From NCBI GenBank assembly GCA_009599575.1, contig VWND01000078.1, forward strand, positions 434,001 to 498,000: DNA of 64,000 nt, written 5' to 3'. Source of the stretch: Blumeriella jaapii. Lineage: Eukaryota; Ascomycota; Leotiomycetes; Helotiales; Drepanopezizaceae. This document shows positions 47,640-57,902 of this stretch, in pieces. The first letter of the stretch is position 1. The number at the start of each line of letters is the position of its first letter. A program made the translations under genes and the position numbers. The notes under the pieces are model-generated. The model saw nothing but the letters and a program-made list of their open reading frames with translations, made no database searches and had not been told where the DNA came from.

Positions 47640-47884
47640 ATTTGTATGTATGTGTAGTATGTGTAGTATGTGTAGTGTGTGTGGTATGTGTGGTATGTGT
47701 AGTATGTGTAGTATGTGTGGTATGTGTGGTATGTATGGTATGTGTGGTATGTGTGGTATGTATGGTATGTATGGTATGTATGGTATGTGTGGTATGTGTA
47801 GTAGATAATGTTTGTATGTATGTATGTATGTATGTATGTATGTATGTATGTATGTATGTATGTATGTATGTATGTATGTATGTA
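47640..47884. repeat. TATGTGTGG minisatellite and (TATG)n microsatellite
   Basis: About 165 bp of variants of TATGTGTAG, TATGTGTGG and TATGTATGG, passing directly into about 18 perfect TATG units from 47812. The (TATG) tract looks like a late expansion of the adjacent array. Confidence 0.9.
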
Positions 47885-47940
47885 TATCTGTCTGTCTGTA
47901 TATATGTATATCTATGCGGAAATTAATATGTGAATATATT

Positions 47941-48110
47941 GTTGACAATAATAATGATCTTAAAATCGGTTTACGTCAGAAGGGGCAAAGCCACCTCAGC
48001 CTTCCGTAACGCATAGGAGGTGCTTAGCTGGGGATTCCTAAATATCAAAGACCTTCGAGAAAGAAGTTGTATGAAAGCAATGCTTGGCTCATAGGCCCGC
48101 TATTCAAGCC
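47941..48110 (-). mobile_element. Retroelement 3' end, family A copy 3
   Basis: On the minus strand this reads GGCTTGAATAGCGGGCC, TTTCTCGAAGGTCTTTG, AATCCCCAGCTAAGCACCTCC, a CGGAAGGCTGAGG stem-like part, TTCTGACGTAAA and an ATCATTATTATTG tail. Block order and spacing equal those of copies at 6452-6640 and 49436-49611, with more substitutions, so it is the oldest or most mutated of the three. Confidence 0.65.
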
Positions 48111-48169
48111 TCTTTTTTTTTTAAGTGGGATGGTTTTTCAAATCTGTCGGTGGAGATTTTTTCGATGGT

Positions 48170-48870
48170 TCGAAAATTGGCGACGTCGAATTGTTTCTCG
48201 AACGTTAATTCCATTACGCCGATGTGACTGCTTACAGCCGGCTATTCGGCGTGTGTTCCACCGACGACACTCTTTCCTTCGTCAAATATGCGGTCGAGTC
48301 CGTGGTGTGCGGCAAAGCGGTGATTCGAGAGCGCCGTCCCGGGTTTCCGAATGTCGAGCTGTTGATTTTTATATTCCGCTTAAACTTTTCATCCTTTTTC
48401 TTTTTATTTTTATTTTTATTTTTCTTTTTTTCTTCTGTCGTTCTTCTTTCATTCTTCTAAAACCTTCAACAGAAATGCTCTCATCAGATCGATCGCAGTA
48501 ACACGCGTAATCGTCAAAGAAGGCTCGAATCGGCGGTAGGGGACACCCCTTCGAAGTCGCGACGTCGCGTACAGTATCGATGGCTTGATTTCGGCTCGTC
48601 ATATTTCTTCCAAGTACAATCGCTCTTTCTTTCCTTTTCTTGGCCGCAGGAGAAGAAGGGGATTGTGTTCGGGAAAGCTGAAGGTTCGTACCAGGCAGGC
48701 GCCGCGTGCGGGTATGGAGTCTAGCCTGTGAGATCGTCGTCGCTGATGGCCTCGCACCCCGAGGGGCGGCGTGTGTGCAGATATGGATATGCTTTGGGGT
48801 AGGTCGGGAAGTGGGAATATAGGTTTGTGGGTTCGAGTTGATGTTGTTGTTGCTGTTGTGGTTGTGAGGG
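48170..48870 (+). repeat. Unclassified repeat X, copy 1
   Basis: Matches the reverse complement of 50880-51410 in the same block order: TCGAATTGTNTCTCGAACG, GGCGTGTGTTCCACCG, TCAAATATGCGGTCGAGTC, GAGCTGTTGATTTTTAT, CTTCGAAGTCGC, AAGGTTCGTACCAGGCA, GAGATCGTCGTCG and CCTCGCACCCCGAGGGGCGG. One frame reads FVKYAVESVVCGKAV and an adjacent frame CRAVDFYIPLKLF, so a broken gene is plausible. A T-rich stretch (48395-48430) interrupts it. The element ends in GTTGTTGTTGCTGTTGTGG, a microsatellite-like tail. No known family recognised. Confidence 0.65.
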
Positions 48871-48939
48871 TATTATAGTAAACAAGGGAAGGAGGGAAGG
48901 AATGAAGGAGGGAAAGAAGGAAGAGGGAATGACGGAATG

Positions 48940-49060
48940 ACGGAATGAGAGATGGAAGGAGGGATGGATGGAGGAATGGAAGGAGGGATAGAAGGAGGGA
49001 TAGAAGGAGGGATGGAAGGAGGGATGGAAGGAGGGATGGAAGGAGGGAAGGGAAGGAAGG
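48940..49060 (+). repeat. GAGGGATGGAAG minisatellite
   Basis: About ten units of 12 bp (GGAGGGATGGAA and GGAGGGATAGAA), flanked by less regular GGAAGG purine sequence from 48885 to 49110. Confidence 0.88.
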
Positions 49061-49435
49061 GGGGGTAAGGGAGGGAGAGGGGGAGGGAGGGAGGGAGGGG
49101 AAAGGGAAGAGATTAAGTAAAGTTTTATGAATGTATGTATATTTAGGTCGCTTTTTTTCTTGAGGATGGGAAGGTTTAGGTAAGAAGGTGAAGAAAGGGA
49201 GGTGATAAAATCGGTTGTTGTTTTGCGTTTGTTAAGCGAGTTTTTGGGTTTACGTAAGTAAGGTTAAGTTCGTTGATTCGTCATAACATGTAACAACGGA
49301 GCTTGATATGTATGGTACGGCGAGATGGGTTGGGATGGGATGCGATGTGTTCCTTCTGGTCGTGAATAACGGTAAGGTAAGTAAGGCAAATCCAAGACCA
49401 CGGGATTTACGGAGGGGGGAAGAAGGAAGGAGGAG

Positions 49436-49611
49436 GACTGGATGATGAAAATGATATTATTTAACGTCTGAGGGGGCAGTGAAACTGGCAGCTCGAGCCC
49501 CCCGGAGGGCATTGGAAACGTACTCAGATGGGGATTTTTACATACCAGAAATCCTCGGATGAACAGTTATGTAAAAGAAATATGTGATCAAAAAGGTCCG
49601 TTATTTGAGCC
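49436..49611 (-). mobile_element. Retroelement 3' end, family A copy 2
   Basis: On the minus strand: GGCTCAAATAACGGACC, TTTTACATAACTG, TATGTAAAAATCCCCATC, GTACGTTTCCAATGCCCTCC, a GC-rich stem with GGGGGGCTCGAGC, CAGTTTCACTGCCCCCTC, AGACGTTAAATAATATCATT and an ATC-type tail. It is very close to the plus-strand copy at 6452-6640, suggesting recent spread of this family. The few bases upstream of the conserved start (ATTCGAATCC) resemble a tRNA B box, which would fit a SINE, but the other copies do not show it. Confidence 0.7.
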
Positions 49612-49673
49612 TTTTTTTGCAGGATTCGAATAACGTCAAACATCCCTTCGACAAGTTTTGTTTTTAGATACCT

Positions 49674-49943
49674 GTAAGCTCCAAATGGCAGGGAAATACT
49701 AGTGAGATGAATCGGTAAGATGATTGTTGAACTGATCTCTGCCTCCAGACTTCTCCCTTGCTGTCTGGCCTATATACTGTACAGTCCGGTGAGTGGAACC
49801 TTTGGCATCATGTGACCCTCGGTTACCCCCAAGTGGTCTGCGGTCATCGGGCGAAGGTGTCTCCGACCCGGATCACCTGACTTTCACCCGACTTATCACA
49901 TGACCTGACTCCTGACTCCTGACATTACCTCCCCCCTCTAGGC
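49674..49943 (-). mobile_element. Solo or end LTR of a retrotransposon with polypurine tract
   Basis: On the minus strand, CTAGAGGGGGGAGGTAA is immediately followed by TGTCAGGAGTCAGGAGTC. This is the usual arrangement of polypurine tract and LTR start (TG) in fungal LTR retrotransposons. About 150 nt further is a TATA-like GTATATAGGCC, and a possible LTR end CTTACA falls at 49674, giving an LTR of about 250 bp. The internal region on the right side shows no intact reverse transcriptase or integrase frame. The outer boundary is uncertain (a CA at about 49722 is an alternative). Confidence 0.55.
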
Positions 49944-50879
49944 CAAGGCTCAATGAGGTGGCTGTTCTGTTTGGTGAATGGCGCAATTGCTGAAAGAGCT
50001 GCTCTTGTAGCTCATGTAAAGGTTAGTTCCGCATTTGGCGAAGGTCGTAATCGCTGGGGCTTCGCTGCGTTAAGGTTGCTTCCGCATTAGGGTGTTGGTG
50101 GCTTCGCTTCGCGAAGCGTTTCTTTGTTTACGCTGTTTCAATTTTCAAAAAAACGTTTGTTTTAAATCGTAAATCAGCGAATCATCCTTGGATGTATCAA
50201 ACGCTCCCCGTCCTTCCAAAGCCGTAGCTACGCCTTTCCTTCTTCGCAGTTTCTGCCAGTCAAAGTATGTATCTTCGTCGTAGTCGGATTTAAAGGCCCC
50301 CCGTAATGGAGTTGTATTTAAAACACGCTGTCGAAAACGCATTTGAAAGAATATAACACAAGCCGTAAATCATAGAGTTTTTCCGAAGGTGCGTACGTGG
50401 CCTTATACAATGGTTGCGGTGCCGAACACACTTTTTGCTTCAGCTTAAAAGCTGGTGTTTCTGATCGGCTCTTCAGATGATTGTTGAAATCATTGAAGGT
50501 TCGTAGCCAGCGTCTCGTACAGGCTCAGATAGCCGTCTTCGCCGGCCAAGACTGAATTGAGCCGCTGTGGGAGACTGAAAAGGATACATTTAGTCTGAGG
50601 GACTTTTCCCTTTGATTTTGAATTTGTTTTGTTTTTCGTCGGTGAAGAAAAGATGAAGTTGGTGGTGTCTTTGTGAGATGGTGTGTGGGGCTTTGGTTGA
50701 GGGGGTTTCCGGCGGGCTAGAACGCTTGTTCATTGACTGACAATATTGTCTGATTCTTGAATGATATCCCGAAAATGCTACCGAGAAGCTATCTTACAAT
50801 CTACATACCTTTTAGTAAGTTAAAAACAATCTCCTTCTGCTTTTAATCCGAGCAAGCGGTAATAAAAATCCATGTGATA

Positions 50880-51410
50880 CCATCATCCTATCACCACCTC
50901 ACGGCCGCCGCCCCTCGGGGTGCGAGGTCGACGACGACCTCGCGGGCTAAACTTAATACCTGTACGTGGTGCCTGGTACGAACCTTCCGCCCTTTCGACT
51001 GTAATTGACGCTTTTCTCCTGAGGCAGGAGGGCGTCGTTGCATTCGAAAGGTGTCGGAAGAGCCAAAATTGAGCAATCGACACGTGGCGACTTCGAAGAG
51101 ATTTTCCTTACCGGCGATCCGAGCCATTTTTACGACTACGCATAATACTACGATCTATTTAACGAGGGCATATCTACTAAGAATTCCAGAAAGATTGTAT
51201 TAAAAAGAAAAAGCGGAAAATAAAAATCGACAGCTCGAATATCGAAAATCCGGTACAGCGCCTTCGAATAATCGTCCCTACCGAACACAACCGATTCGAC
51301 AGCATATTTGACGGAGGAAAAAGTGCCGGTAAAACACACGCGTTTGCAAACGCGTACAAATCAGGCGTTCGAAAGACAATTCGGTGTCGCTAACTCGAAG
51401 TTCTGAAAAT
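50880..51410 (-). repeat. Unclassified repeat X, copy 2
   Basis: Inverted partner of 48170-48870. The minus strand shows an open frame fragment MCFTGTFSSVKYAVESVVFG continuing to IRAVDFYFPLFLF, then after stops a second fragment MARIAGKENLFEVATCRLLN that runs to SLAREVVVDLAPRGAAA. Ends in GGCCGTGAGGTGGTGATAGG with a microsatellite-like flank. The two copies are diverged but collinear. The fragments could be remains of one transposon-encoded protein; no catalytic motif is recognised. Confidence 0.65.
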
Positions 51411-51560
51411 GCTTTTAAAAATTACAAAAAAGCTGCGATACCGCGGGATCAAAGACTCGGAATATGCGTATTAAAAAAGCTTTTCCCCAATCGTGGTTTT
51501 TACTTTTTTTAACACGCATATACTTTGTAATTTTCAAAAACATCGAAGGCCTTTTAGTTT
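51410..51560. repeat. Imperfect inverted repeat
   Basis: TGCTTTTAAAAATTACAAA and TATGCGTATTAAAAAA on the left are mirrored on the right by the reverse complements of TGTTTTTGAAAATTACAAA and TATGCGTGTTAAAAAA. The arms span about 150 bp at the outer end of repeat X copy 2, so this may be the terminus of that element or a small hairpin element. Confidence 0.6.
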
Positions 51561-51589
51561 CTAGTTTGCTGTTTGTTTGTTTTTTTTCT

Positions 51590-51926
51590 TTTTAGGCCTA
51601 TTGGTTATACCACGTTTGCGCTTTATAAATACGCAATTGACAAATCAAATTTGACCGGTGCCGTATGCACAATTCTTGGGTTTAAACCCAAAGCTTTACG
51701 CTTATACCTTTTTATTAACGGACCATCGCAAAGGGCGGCGAAGGGCGTAATCGACAGCAGCAGTAGCTGTATTAATACGAACTGCTTTCGGGGTCGTACT
51801 TTTTGTATTTAAATCCTTAGCTTAGCACGTCTCCGTACCCCCTGGGAGGTCCTAGGAAGGCAGACCGAGTTATGGCTGCCCTCCGCTAGACGTTAATCAA
51901 TACTACTACTACTACTACTACTACCA
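51590..51926 (+). mobile_element. Retroelement 3' end, family B copy 2, with (TAC)n tail
   Basis: The 3' 240 bp match 33555-33799. Upstream an open frame continues to 51573 and ends INGPSQRAAKGVIDSSS then NCFRGRTFCI before the 3' untranslated part. The untranslated part has CTTAGCACGTCTCCGTACCC, a hairpin CCCCTGGGAGGTCCTAGG, CTAGACGTTAATC and (TAC)8 or so. Compared with copy 1 it retains an extra 19-bp block (near 51862-51881). Confidence 0.75.
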
Positions 51927-53412
51927 CCTCACGGCCAGTAAACCTCGTACTCCTAGCTACGTCAAGCTCTAGAACACCCCGAGGTCTTAAAAATAGCCAC
52001 TTGATTTCTTCAACGCCATTTTGAACAGGACCTTTCCAGGAAGGTAATTTTATGCTCAACTTAGCCCCTCCCGAATTCCGGATCATGTGAACACAATACG
52101 AAGGGTCTTATTACTCCACACAAAATAAGGACCCCGACCCGAGGGCAAGATTATGCATATGCCGCAGAAACCGCAGAGAGTCCTCTAAATACATTACTGA
52201 CCCAGGAATTCGGCTCTGCCGGCCCAGCTTCCTCTGCAGGATTTGCTCCGATACCTTTATCGCCATTGCCAAGATCGGTAGCCACGTCCAAATATCTAAG
52301 TTTTCTTCCCGACTATGGCCTCGATTTGACCATCATATCTACTAGACAATGACTTTCTGAAGAGGCTCCCTTGTGACGTTCACGAGTGCCCACGACAGAT
52401 CACTTGCACGGTCGAAGAGCCTTGAACTTCAAGAAGCTTGGTGCGTATGTGTAATCAGCAGGAGAAGGAAAGGACTGGGGAGAAGAGCTCCCGCAGTAAA
52501 GTTTCAAGATCCTGAGCTCACTGGGCTTTTCCGAGCCGCAGCAAAGATACATTCTTAGCAATTCTTCGAGGCGTCAATTGCGCCTTGCTGTCTATTGAAA
52601 GTGCCTGGTGATTTGCCGCCAACCTCTAACGAGATATTGTAAAACTGGCGTGACGGTAGACATGTTTTTAATTTCAAAATGAGGAACTCTGCGAGCGTCC
52701 GAGAAATGCCATGTTCAGCTTTCTTGCTAGTCTTGGTATTTGCCACGGTCTTCGGCGGAGCTCCACATCCGTGCCGCATCTGGAAAGTGGAAAAGACGTG
52801 ATGCATTTCACGTGGTATCTCAAAATACCTCGTGAGTCGTAAGAAATAATGGTTGTACAGTACTATCGGAGACCACAATCCCCCTCTCTTTTCCTATTCG
52901 TTCTCTTTCCGGTCTGCTATTTATAGGCCTTTTGAAAAGGATTTTTATTCATGGATCAACACCTTTATGAAATTGGTGTGTACTGGATTCGTCAGGGTTG
53001 ATGAGCCTCTAGAGCCTGTCGACTAGGTAAAGTCAAGTCCGTAAGTAACGCAAGTGTTTCTTCCACGCGGCCTGATCTTACGAGGCAATCACGTAAATTC
53101 GCCCCCGAATTATTGAACTCCAGGATTCATGCGTTCCGCCTTCAGGATGCAAGCAAGGTCGGTCATTTTTTCTCCACAACTCCTGCACCCCAAAGCGAAA
53201 TTGCTGAACAGGAAGCTTGAAGCCTTATGGCAAAGTACTGTAAGATGGGAACTCCGTACTGACGACACCGGTGAGGATCACAACGGCATGGCTGAGCAAT
53301 CTACTACGCAGGAGCTGGTGTGGAGAAGGTATACAAAAATGAGAGAGGAATGACGTTCCTTTTCCCGACCCACTCATCCACCATCCTCACAATCGTTTGG
53401 CAACCTCAATCC

Positions 53413-53420
53413 TATATAAA
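53413..53420 (+). promoter_or_regulatory. TATA box of the small secreted protein gene
   Basis: TATATAAA lies 53-60 bp upstream of the ATG at 53473, followed by a short A/C-rich leader and a strong GCCACC start context. This is a compact strong-promoter layout. Confidence 0.6.
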
Positions 53421-53472
53421 CACGCAAACCCTTCCAACTTTCAGTCCTTATCGAAACATCACCATCGCCACC

Positions 53473-53937
53473 ATGCGCACCTTCGCCATTTTCAGCCTCC
53501 TCTCCGTGGCTCTCGCTCTGCCAGCCGTCCTCCCGCTGACCACTCGAGGCGAGATCTCCGAGCTTGAGGCCGTACTCGCCGTCACTCCCGCTGGCCCAGT
53601 TTCGCGAGAGGCCTCCTCTGCCCTCGTCGCCCGCAATGATAATATCTACGAGGAAATCGTCGCCTGGCCTTCGTCTGTACAAGCTTTCGGCAACAGTGTC
53701 CTAAATCTCAACATCGAGAACGTCGGCCAAGACGACAGCTACTCCGTCACTTGGTGGTACATTAATTGGGAAAACGGAGATCCTCTCAGGCTCTCCATCA
53801 AGTCTGAGGACTCCCAAATTGAGCTGGGCCATGGTATTGCGTCGCATGTCGCGTATACAGGTACATTTAATGTTAAGAAAAACGGCGATAATTTTCGATT
53901 CGTCGTCAAACCTGCGGATTTTTTGCGTTCCTCCTAG
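53473..53937 (+). CDS. Small secreted cysteine-free protein
   Basis: 154 aa, single exon. MRTFAIFSLLSVALALP is a clear signal peptide with likely cleavage around residues 17-20. A pro-region-like stretch follows (LTTRGEISELEAVLAV, with VSREASSALVARND ahead of the mature-looking part). The rest is beta-rich in appearance (SVLNLNIENVGQDDSYSVTW, GTFNVKKNGDNFRFVV). There are no cysteines at all, unusual for small secreted fungal proteins. No family recognised. Position at the edge of a transposon-rich island with its own TATA box fits a secreted effector-like or cell-surface protein, but this is inference. Confidence 0.78.
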   Translation: MRTFAIFSLLSVALALPAVLPLTTRGEISELEAVLAVTPAGPVSREASSALVARNDNIYEEIVAWPSSVQAFGNSVLNLNIENVGQDDSYSVTWWYINWENGDPLRLSIKSEDSQIELGHGIASHVAYTGTFNVKKNGDNFRFVVKPADFLRSS

Positions 53938-56502
53938 GTGCTGTGCTTTGGCTGCGGTGATATCTTCGGGGGTCAGGGCTGCGGATACTCTGTGGTGTCA
54001 AGTTAGTCGAAATTGTCGTCGCTCTCGTGGGTGGGAAAAGTCGTAATTAGAATGAGTCAACGGACAGGGGCTTTTATGTACCAATTTGTTTTAACAGTCT
54101 TCAAATCTTCAAATCGTTCCCCTATATTCTGCGCTGAATTCAAAAGTCTTTTTCACAACTAGCAATGTAGCGATCTCTCTGCTCAAATGTCGGCATGTTT
54201 ATTTACTGCACACAATTACAATTAGTGTTGATGTTAAGCGAGAAGAGACGACTTCCAGACCCCAACTTTCACACCGCAGCATTAACGAGATTGAAAGCGT
54301 CCCTGGTGCTTTGATATGTATCAAACTGTGGTAGTAGCTATTCAGTACATATTCAGGTCATCCATCATCAACATTTGCTACTTATCATCCGCTGTTTGGC
54401 TACTAGAGTATCTACCATCCTACTGCGATTTAAAAACCATATAATCGTAACCTCAAGTCGATAACCTTCCAGTGACAACTCGTTGTTGTACCGAGGATAG
54501 GATAGATGAACTTCAACCTCTAAATTTAGAGACTCGAAAGCATGATTTATTTCCCCATAACTCACTGTCCTAATCCGGCAACCGGTGAACATTTTCGTGC
54601 CAGCACTTTCAGGCTGCGGAGATGCGGGGTAAATAAAGAGATAAATAGGCAGAGTCTAGGCCGAAAAAAAAAGAATAGGTAGCGACGTATTTCAAATCAG
54701 AAGCTTCACACCAACACCCAGTCCCGTAACCTGATTCTTAGACCCAGCTTCTTGTGCCTCAAGCTCAGATATTCATCTTGAATAGGAAAATAAGTCTACG
54801 TATGTTTATAGATATGTTTATATACATACAAAACAAGTCACCTGCCTATCTTTACCCATATCCTGCCCTGGTTTATTTATATCTCCTAAGAAAAAGGAAA
54901 TATCACTAATAGCCACCAGGGTTTCGGTTTCTCTAACCACAGTAGATGTATGAATTACCTATTTACCTGTATGAAAACATAGAAATTCACGCGCGTGCTC
55001 GACTGCCCACAATAACAAAGAATCTCGTAGTAGTCTCAAAGTCCGTTACTAAAAACCACCTGACTGACTATCTGTACCCAGAGCATATATGATAAAGCAG
55101 GTAGGTAGGTAGTCTTCGGAGTAAACTCCGTGCCAAACACTGTTTTTTCTTGTTTTTCCCTTTCTCTTCTTCTTTTCTTTCTTGGTTTGATGTTTGGAGC
55201 ATCTAGCAAAGCACGAAAGACGCCACGGATAGCAAAGAACGTCAAGTAAAAACAAACTTGACTTCATCCCGCTCTTACTATGGAATGCACGCCCCATATT
55301 TGTTGATTGCATATGTGTTCCTCGTTTTCTCTCTCGTGATACATACCATTTCTTCTTGTTAGTCTCGTCTTGACAAAACAGTTGAAGTCAACTATCAGCA
55401 AAGCAGAGCATTGGTATTGATTGGTATTGCCTTTTCAAGTATGAGGTACTTATGCAACAAAAAACAAACAACCCTATATCAATGATCCAACAACCACCAT
55501 TTGGCGTTGTCTCACATCAGCCCTCTCTCCCTCTCTCCCTCCCTCCCTCCCTTGTCCTTCCTTTCTAGCTCTTCTGGCCCCCATCCTTGCTTACTTGATT
55601 CCTCACCCTCTCATCCTCACACTCACACTCACACTCACCCAATACCCCCAACCGTAGCTACATTCACCCCTTTCCCCCTCCCTGCCCCCCCAATAAACCC
55701 CCAATAGAATAGTTCCTTAAGACTTACCCATACACCCTAAATCTAAGCCAACCTCTTCTGCTCCAATCTACATAAGCTATCATATCGTGTATTAGATACA
55801 AGACATATGTAAGTAGGTCAAGCACCTACCTTTAATTTCGTCAAATATTCCTTGGGAGCGAGACACTTTCAAATAGCGGGTGGGATGGCCAAGCACAGAT
55901 GGATTTTGTCTGTGTGAGCGAGTTTCAAGATATGTAGGATTGCAGGAATTCAAATCAACATGCATGCGGGATATATGGATGGACAGAAGGGATCAGGGGA
56001 CTCGGAAAGAGGAAGCGGAGGGTGGGGATGAAGGAAGGGGGTGTGTTGGGGGTAGGGCGAAGGGTTTTCTTTGGTGTCACGTGAGGCAGGTTACAACAGA
56101 TGGAGGCGTTCGTCGGATCTTCATATAATAGGCATTCGCACGTGAAGCAACACACGGATAGATTCTTGAGCAGCTTTCATAGAAAGGGGGAGTGAATTTG
56201 CTTGTGATCATTTCCATTCATCAATCGTCAATGACTGCGTGGAAGGCATGTCCAAATGAACGATTAAACCCATCCAGATTCGCAATTCATCTCCAGGCAT
56301 ATTTGCCCAACACCCTCCGTGCAAGGAAGAAAGCCCGCCCCATATGCCATCAAATCAATCCGACCAGACCAACCAGCCAAACCCTCCAAAGAAATCCATG
56401 TGAAACCCAACCGTATTGACTGTACTTTTGCGCGCCAATGGTACGTACGAGGCGAAAGGGGATCCGAGCTTCGAGATTGCGGTGTGAGAGGAAAGAAGGC
56501 AT
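53938..56502. other. Intergenic region
   Basis: About 2.6 kb between convergent genes. Contains CT-rich microsatellite-like sequence (CTCCCTCTCTCCCTCCCTCC at 55526-55552; CACTCA repeats at 55617-55637). No supported gene. Confidence 0.5.
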
Positions 56503-57267
56503 CTATTGGGTCTTGAAGAGGAGGATGGCGCAGTGACCGAGGTAGAAGTAGATGAAGTGCTTGGTCTCATGGGTGACGAACGAGCCAAAGTTGCGGCCAA
56601 CGATGCAGTGCCAGGTAGGTCCCTTGCGCTCATCGAACTGTGCGGTATTAGCTGCTGGATTCAAATTTGAGGTGGCGCAGCAGGGAAGAGGGTAAAGTAA
56701 GGTGTTTATCATACAGTTTTCTTGATGAACATCGCAATATCCTGAGCAACTATTAGCTTTGATCACAAGAGGAAAGAATCGCGCATGCGCGGGAAGAGAC
56801 ACGCACCTTCTCCACCGTGTATTTGTTCATGGACTCTTGAGCTGGGGCTCTGTCAGCTGAAGTCGTGCAGGTCACACAGGTCGCAGTCCATAATAGACAA
56901 ACACTTTAATTGTGGTTGTCAACATACCAACGTCAATCACCTCCTGTTGCATCTCGTCCGACTGCGTATTAGATCAGCCTTGTTGTGCGTCACGTCGAGG
57001 AGCTGAGCTCGCGAGGCAATTGCTTACCATGTCCGCAGACTTGATTTGTGCTGTCGGTCTCTAATCAGCTTTTCTGTGATAAAAAACGGGGGGGGGGAGC
57101 CGTTGGTGAAAAAGGCCATGTTGTAGGTCGGAATGTGGATGGAGTGCAAAGAGAGAAGAGATGGCGAAGAAGAGGTTGAGAGGCAAGGGTTAAAGGTTAA
57201 AACGTGAAGAGATGTAGAAGGGGGACTCACCCTCGAGCTTATCCTTGGACTTCTCCATGCTTGACAT
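56503..57267 (-). CDS. Dynein light chain LC8
   Basis: Model on the minus strand with six exons: 57267-57231, 57050-57028, 56961-56928, 56841-56807, 56741-56715 and 56637-56503; 96 aa. All junctions are GT-AG. The product reads [80 protein letters not shown] and ends FKTQ, which is LC8/DYNLL almost throughout. LC8 is a dimeric hub that stabilises dynein and many coiled-coil partners in the cytosol. The four inner and first exons are only 23-37 nt, so this gene is invisible to simple frame searches. Divergently arranged with mrd1. Confidence 0.96.
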
Positions 57268-57902
57268 GTTGGCGGTATTAAAGCTTTTGGAAGCTGGATC
57301 GAAGCGGAGAGGTATCGAGATTGGTCTGGGAGAACGAACTGATCGTGAAGTGTTGCCTGTGAGACGAAGAAGCGCGCTTGAATGGAATACCAGCTTATAC
57401 AAATCGTAAGTAACGGTGGTATTGCGTCGGAGTACGAGATGGGGGGTGGAAGTGGTTCGAGAAGAGGTGGCGGTCGAAGTCGTCGAATTGCTGTTGTTTA
57501 AATGCGTCGTCGCACCAGTGAAGTGCAACCAGATGTTACGGTAATCGACGGCCGTGCATCTTACTGTGTGGGGCTGGTGGGCGGCTGTGATTGGCTGCGG
57601 CAGAGGAGGATCGCTCCTTTTCACGCTGTTTATTCGACCAATACAGATTAGCCCCGCTTTTTTGTCATCCATAGTAGTTAATTTAGCGTCCGAGCATGGA
57701 TCTTTACATGGTATAGCTACATAGGTACTATGTAAGTAGCATAACTGGCCCCACTTACATTACATCAGGTGCCTGGGATTACAGTTTGCGAAAAAAAGAC
57801 TTCCCGAGAAGCGCAGTTTAGCCGATCGATCAGAACTTTTCTCTATTGATCTTTTCCCACCTTAGATGCCACCTTAGAAGCCACCACCCCTCAACAGCCG
57901 GC
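57268..57902. promoter_or_regulatory. Bidirectional promoter between LC8 and mrd1
   Basis: 635 bp between two divergent start codons. A CAACAGCAATTC-type A/C-rich LC8 leader occupies the left side and a pyrimidine-rich stretch lies just before the mrd1 ATG (57840-57895). No specific factor site is convincing. Confidence 0.5.

Larger units (their letters stand above)
47053..49673. other. Repeat-rich intergenic region, left part
   Basis: Downstream of the ELL-like gene. Contains TATGTGTGG/TAGTATGTG repeats (47640-47805), a (TATG)n tract (47812-47884), family A retroelement tails at 47941-48110 and 49436-49611, the plus-strand copy of repeat X (48170-48870), a GAGGGATGGAAG array (48940-49060) and purine-rich sequence. 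No gene supported. Confidence 0.7.
49944..53472. other. Repeat-rich intergenic region, right part
   Basis: Mixed transposon debris without an intact gene. Holds a short minus-strand frame (50145-50342, 65 aa, no family), the minus-strand copy of repeat X (50880-51410), an imperfect inverted repeat (51410-51560) and the family B retroelement end (51590-51926). The last 1.5 kb before the secreted-protein gene has few features; AGAGAGGGGGATTGTGG on the minus strand (about 52872-52888) may be another LTR edge. Confidence 0.55.

Noticed and set aside
52860..52940. Second LTR edge (AGAGAGGGGGATTGTGG on the minus strand)
   Set aside because: A purine tract followed by TG is present, but no LTR-like partner, internal region or target duplication could be located.
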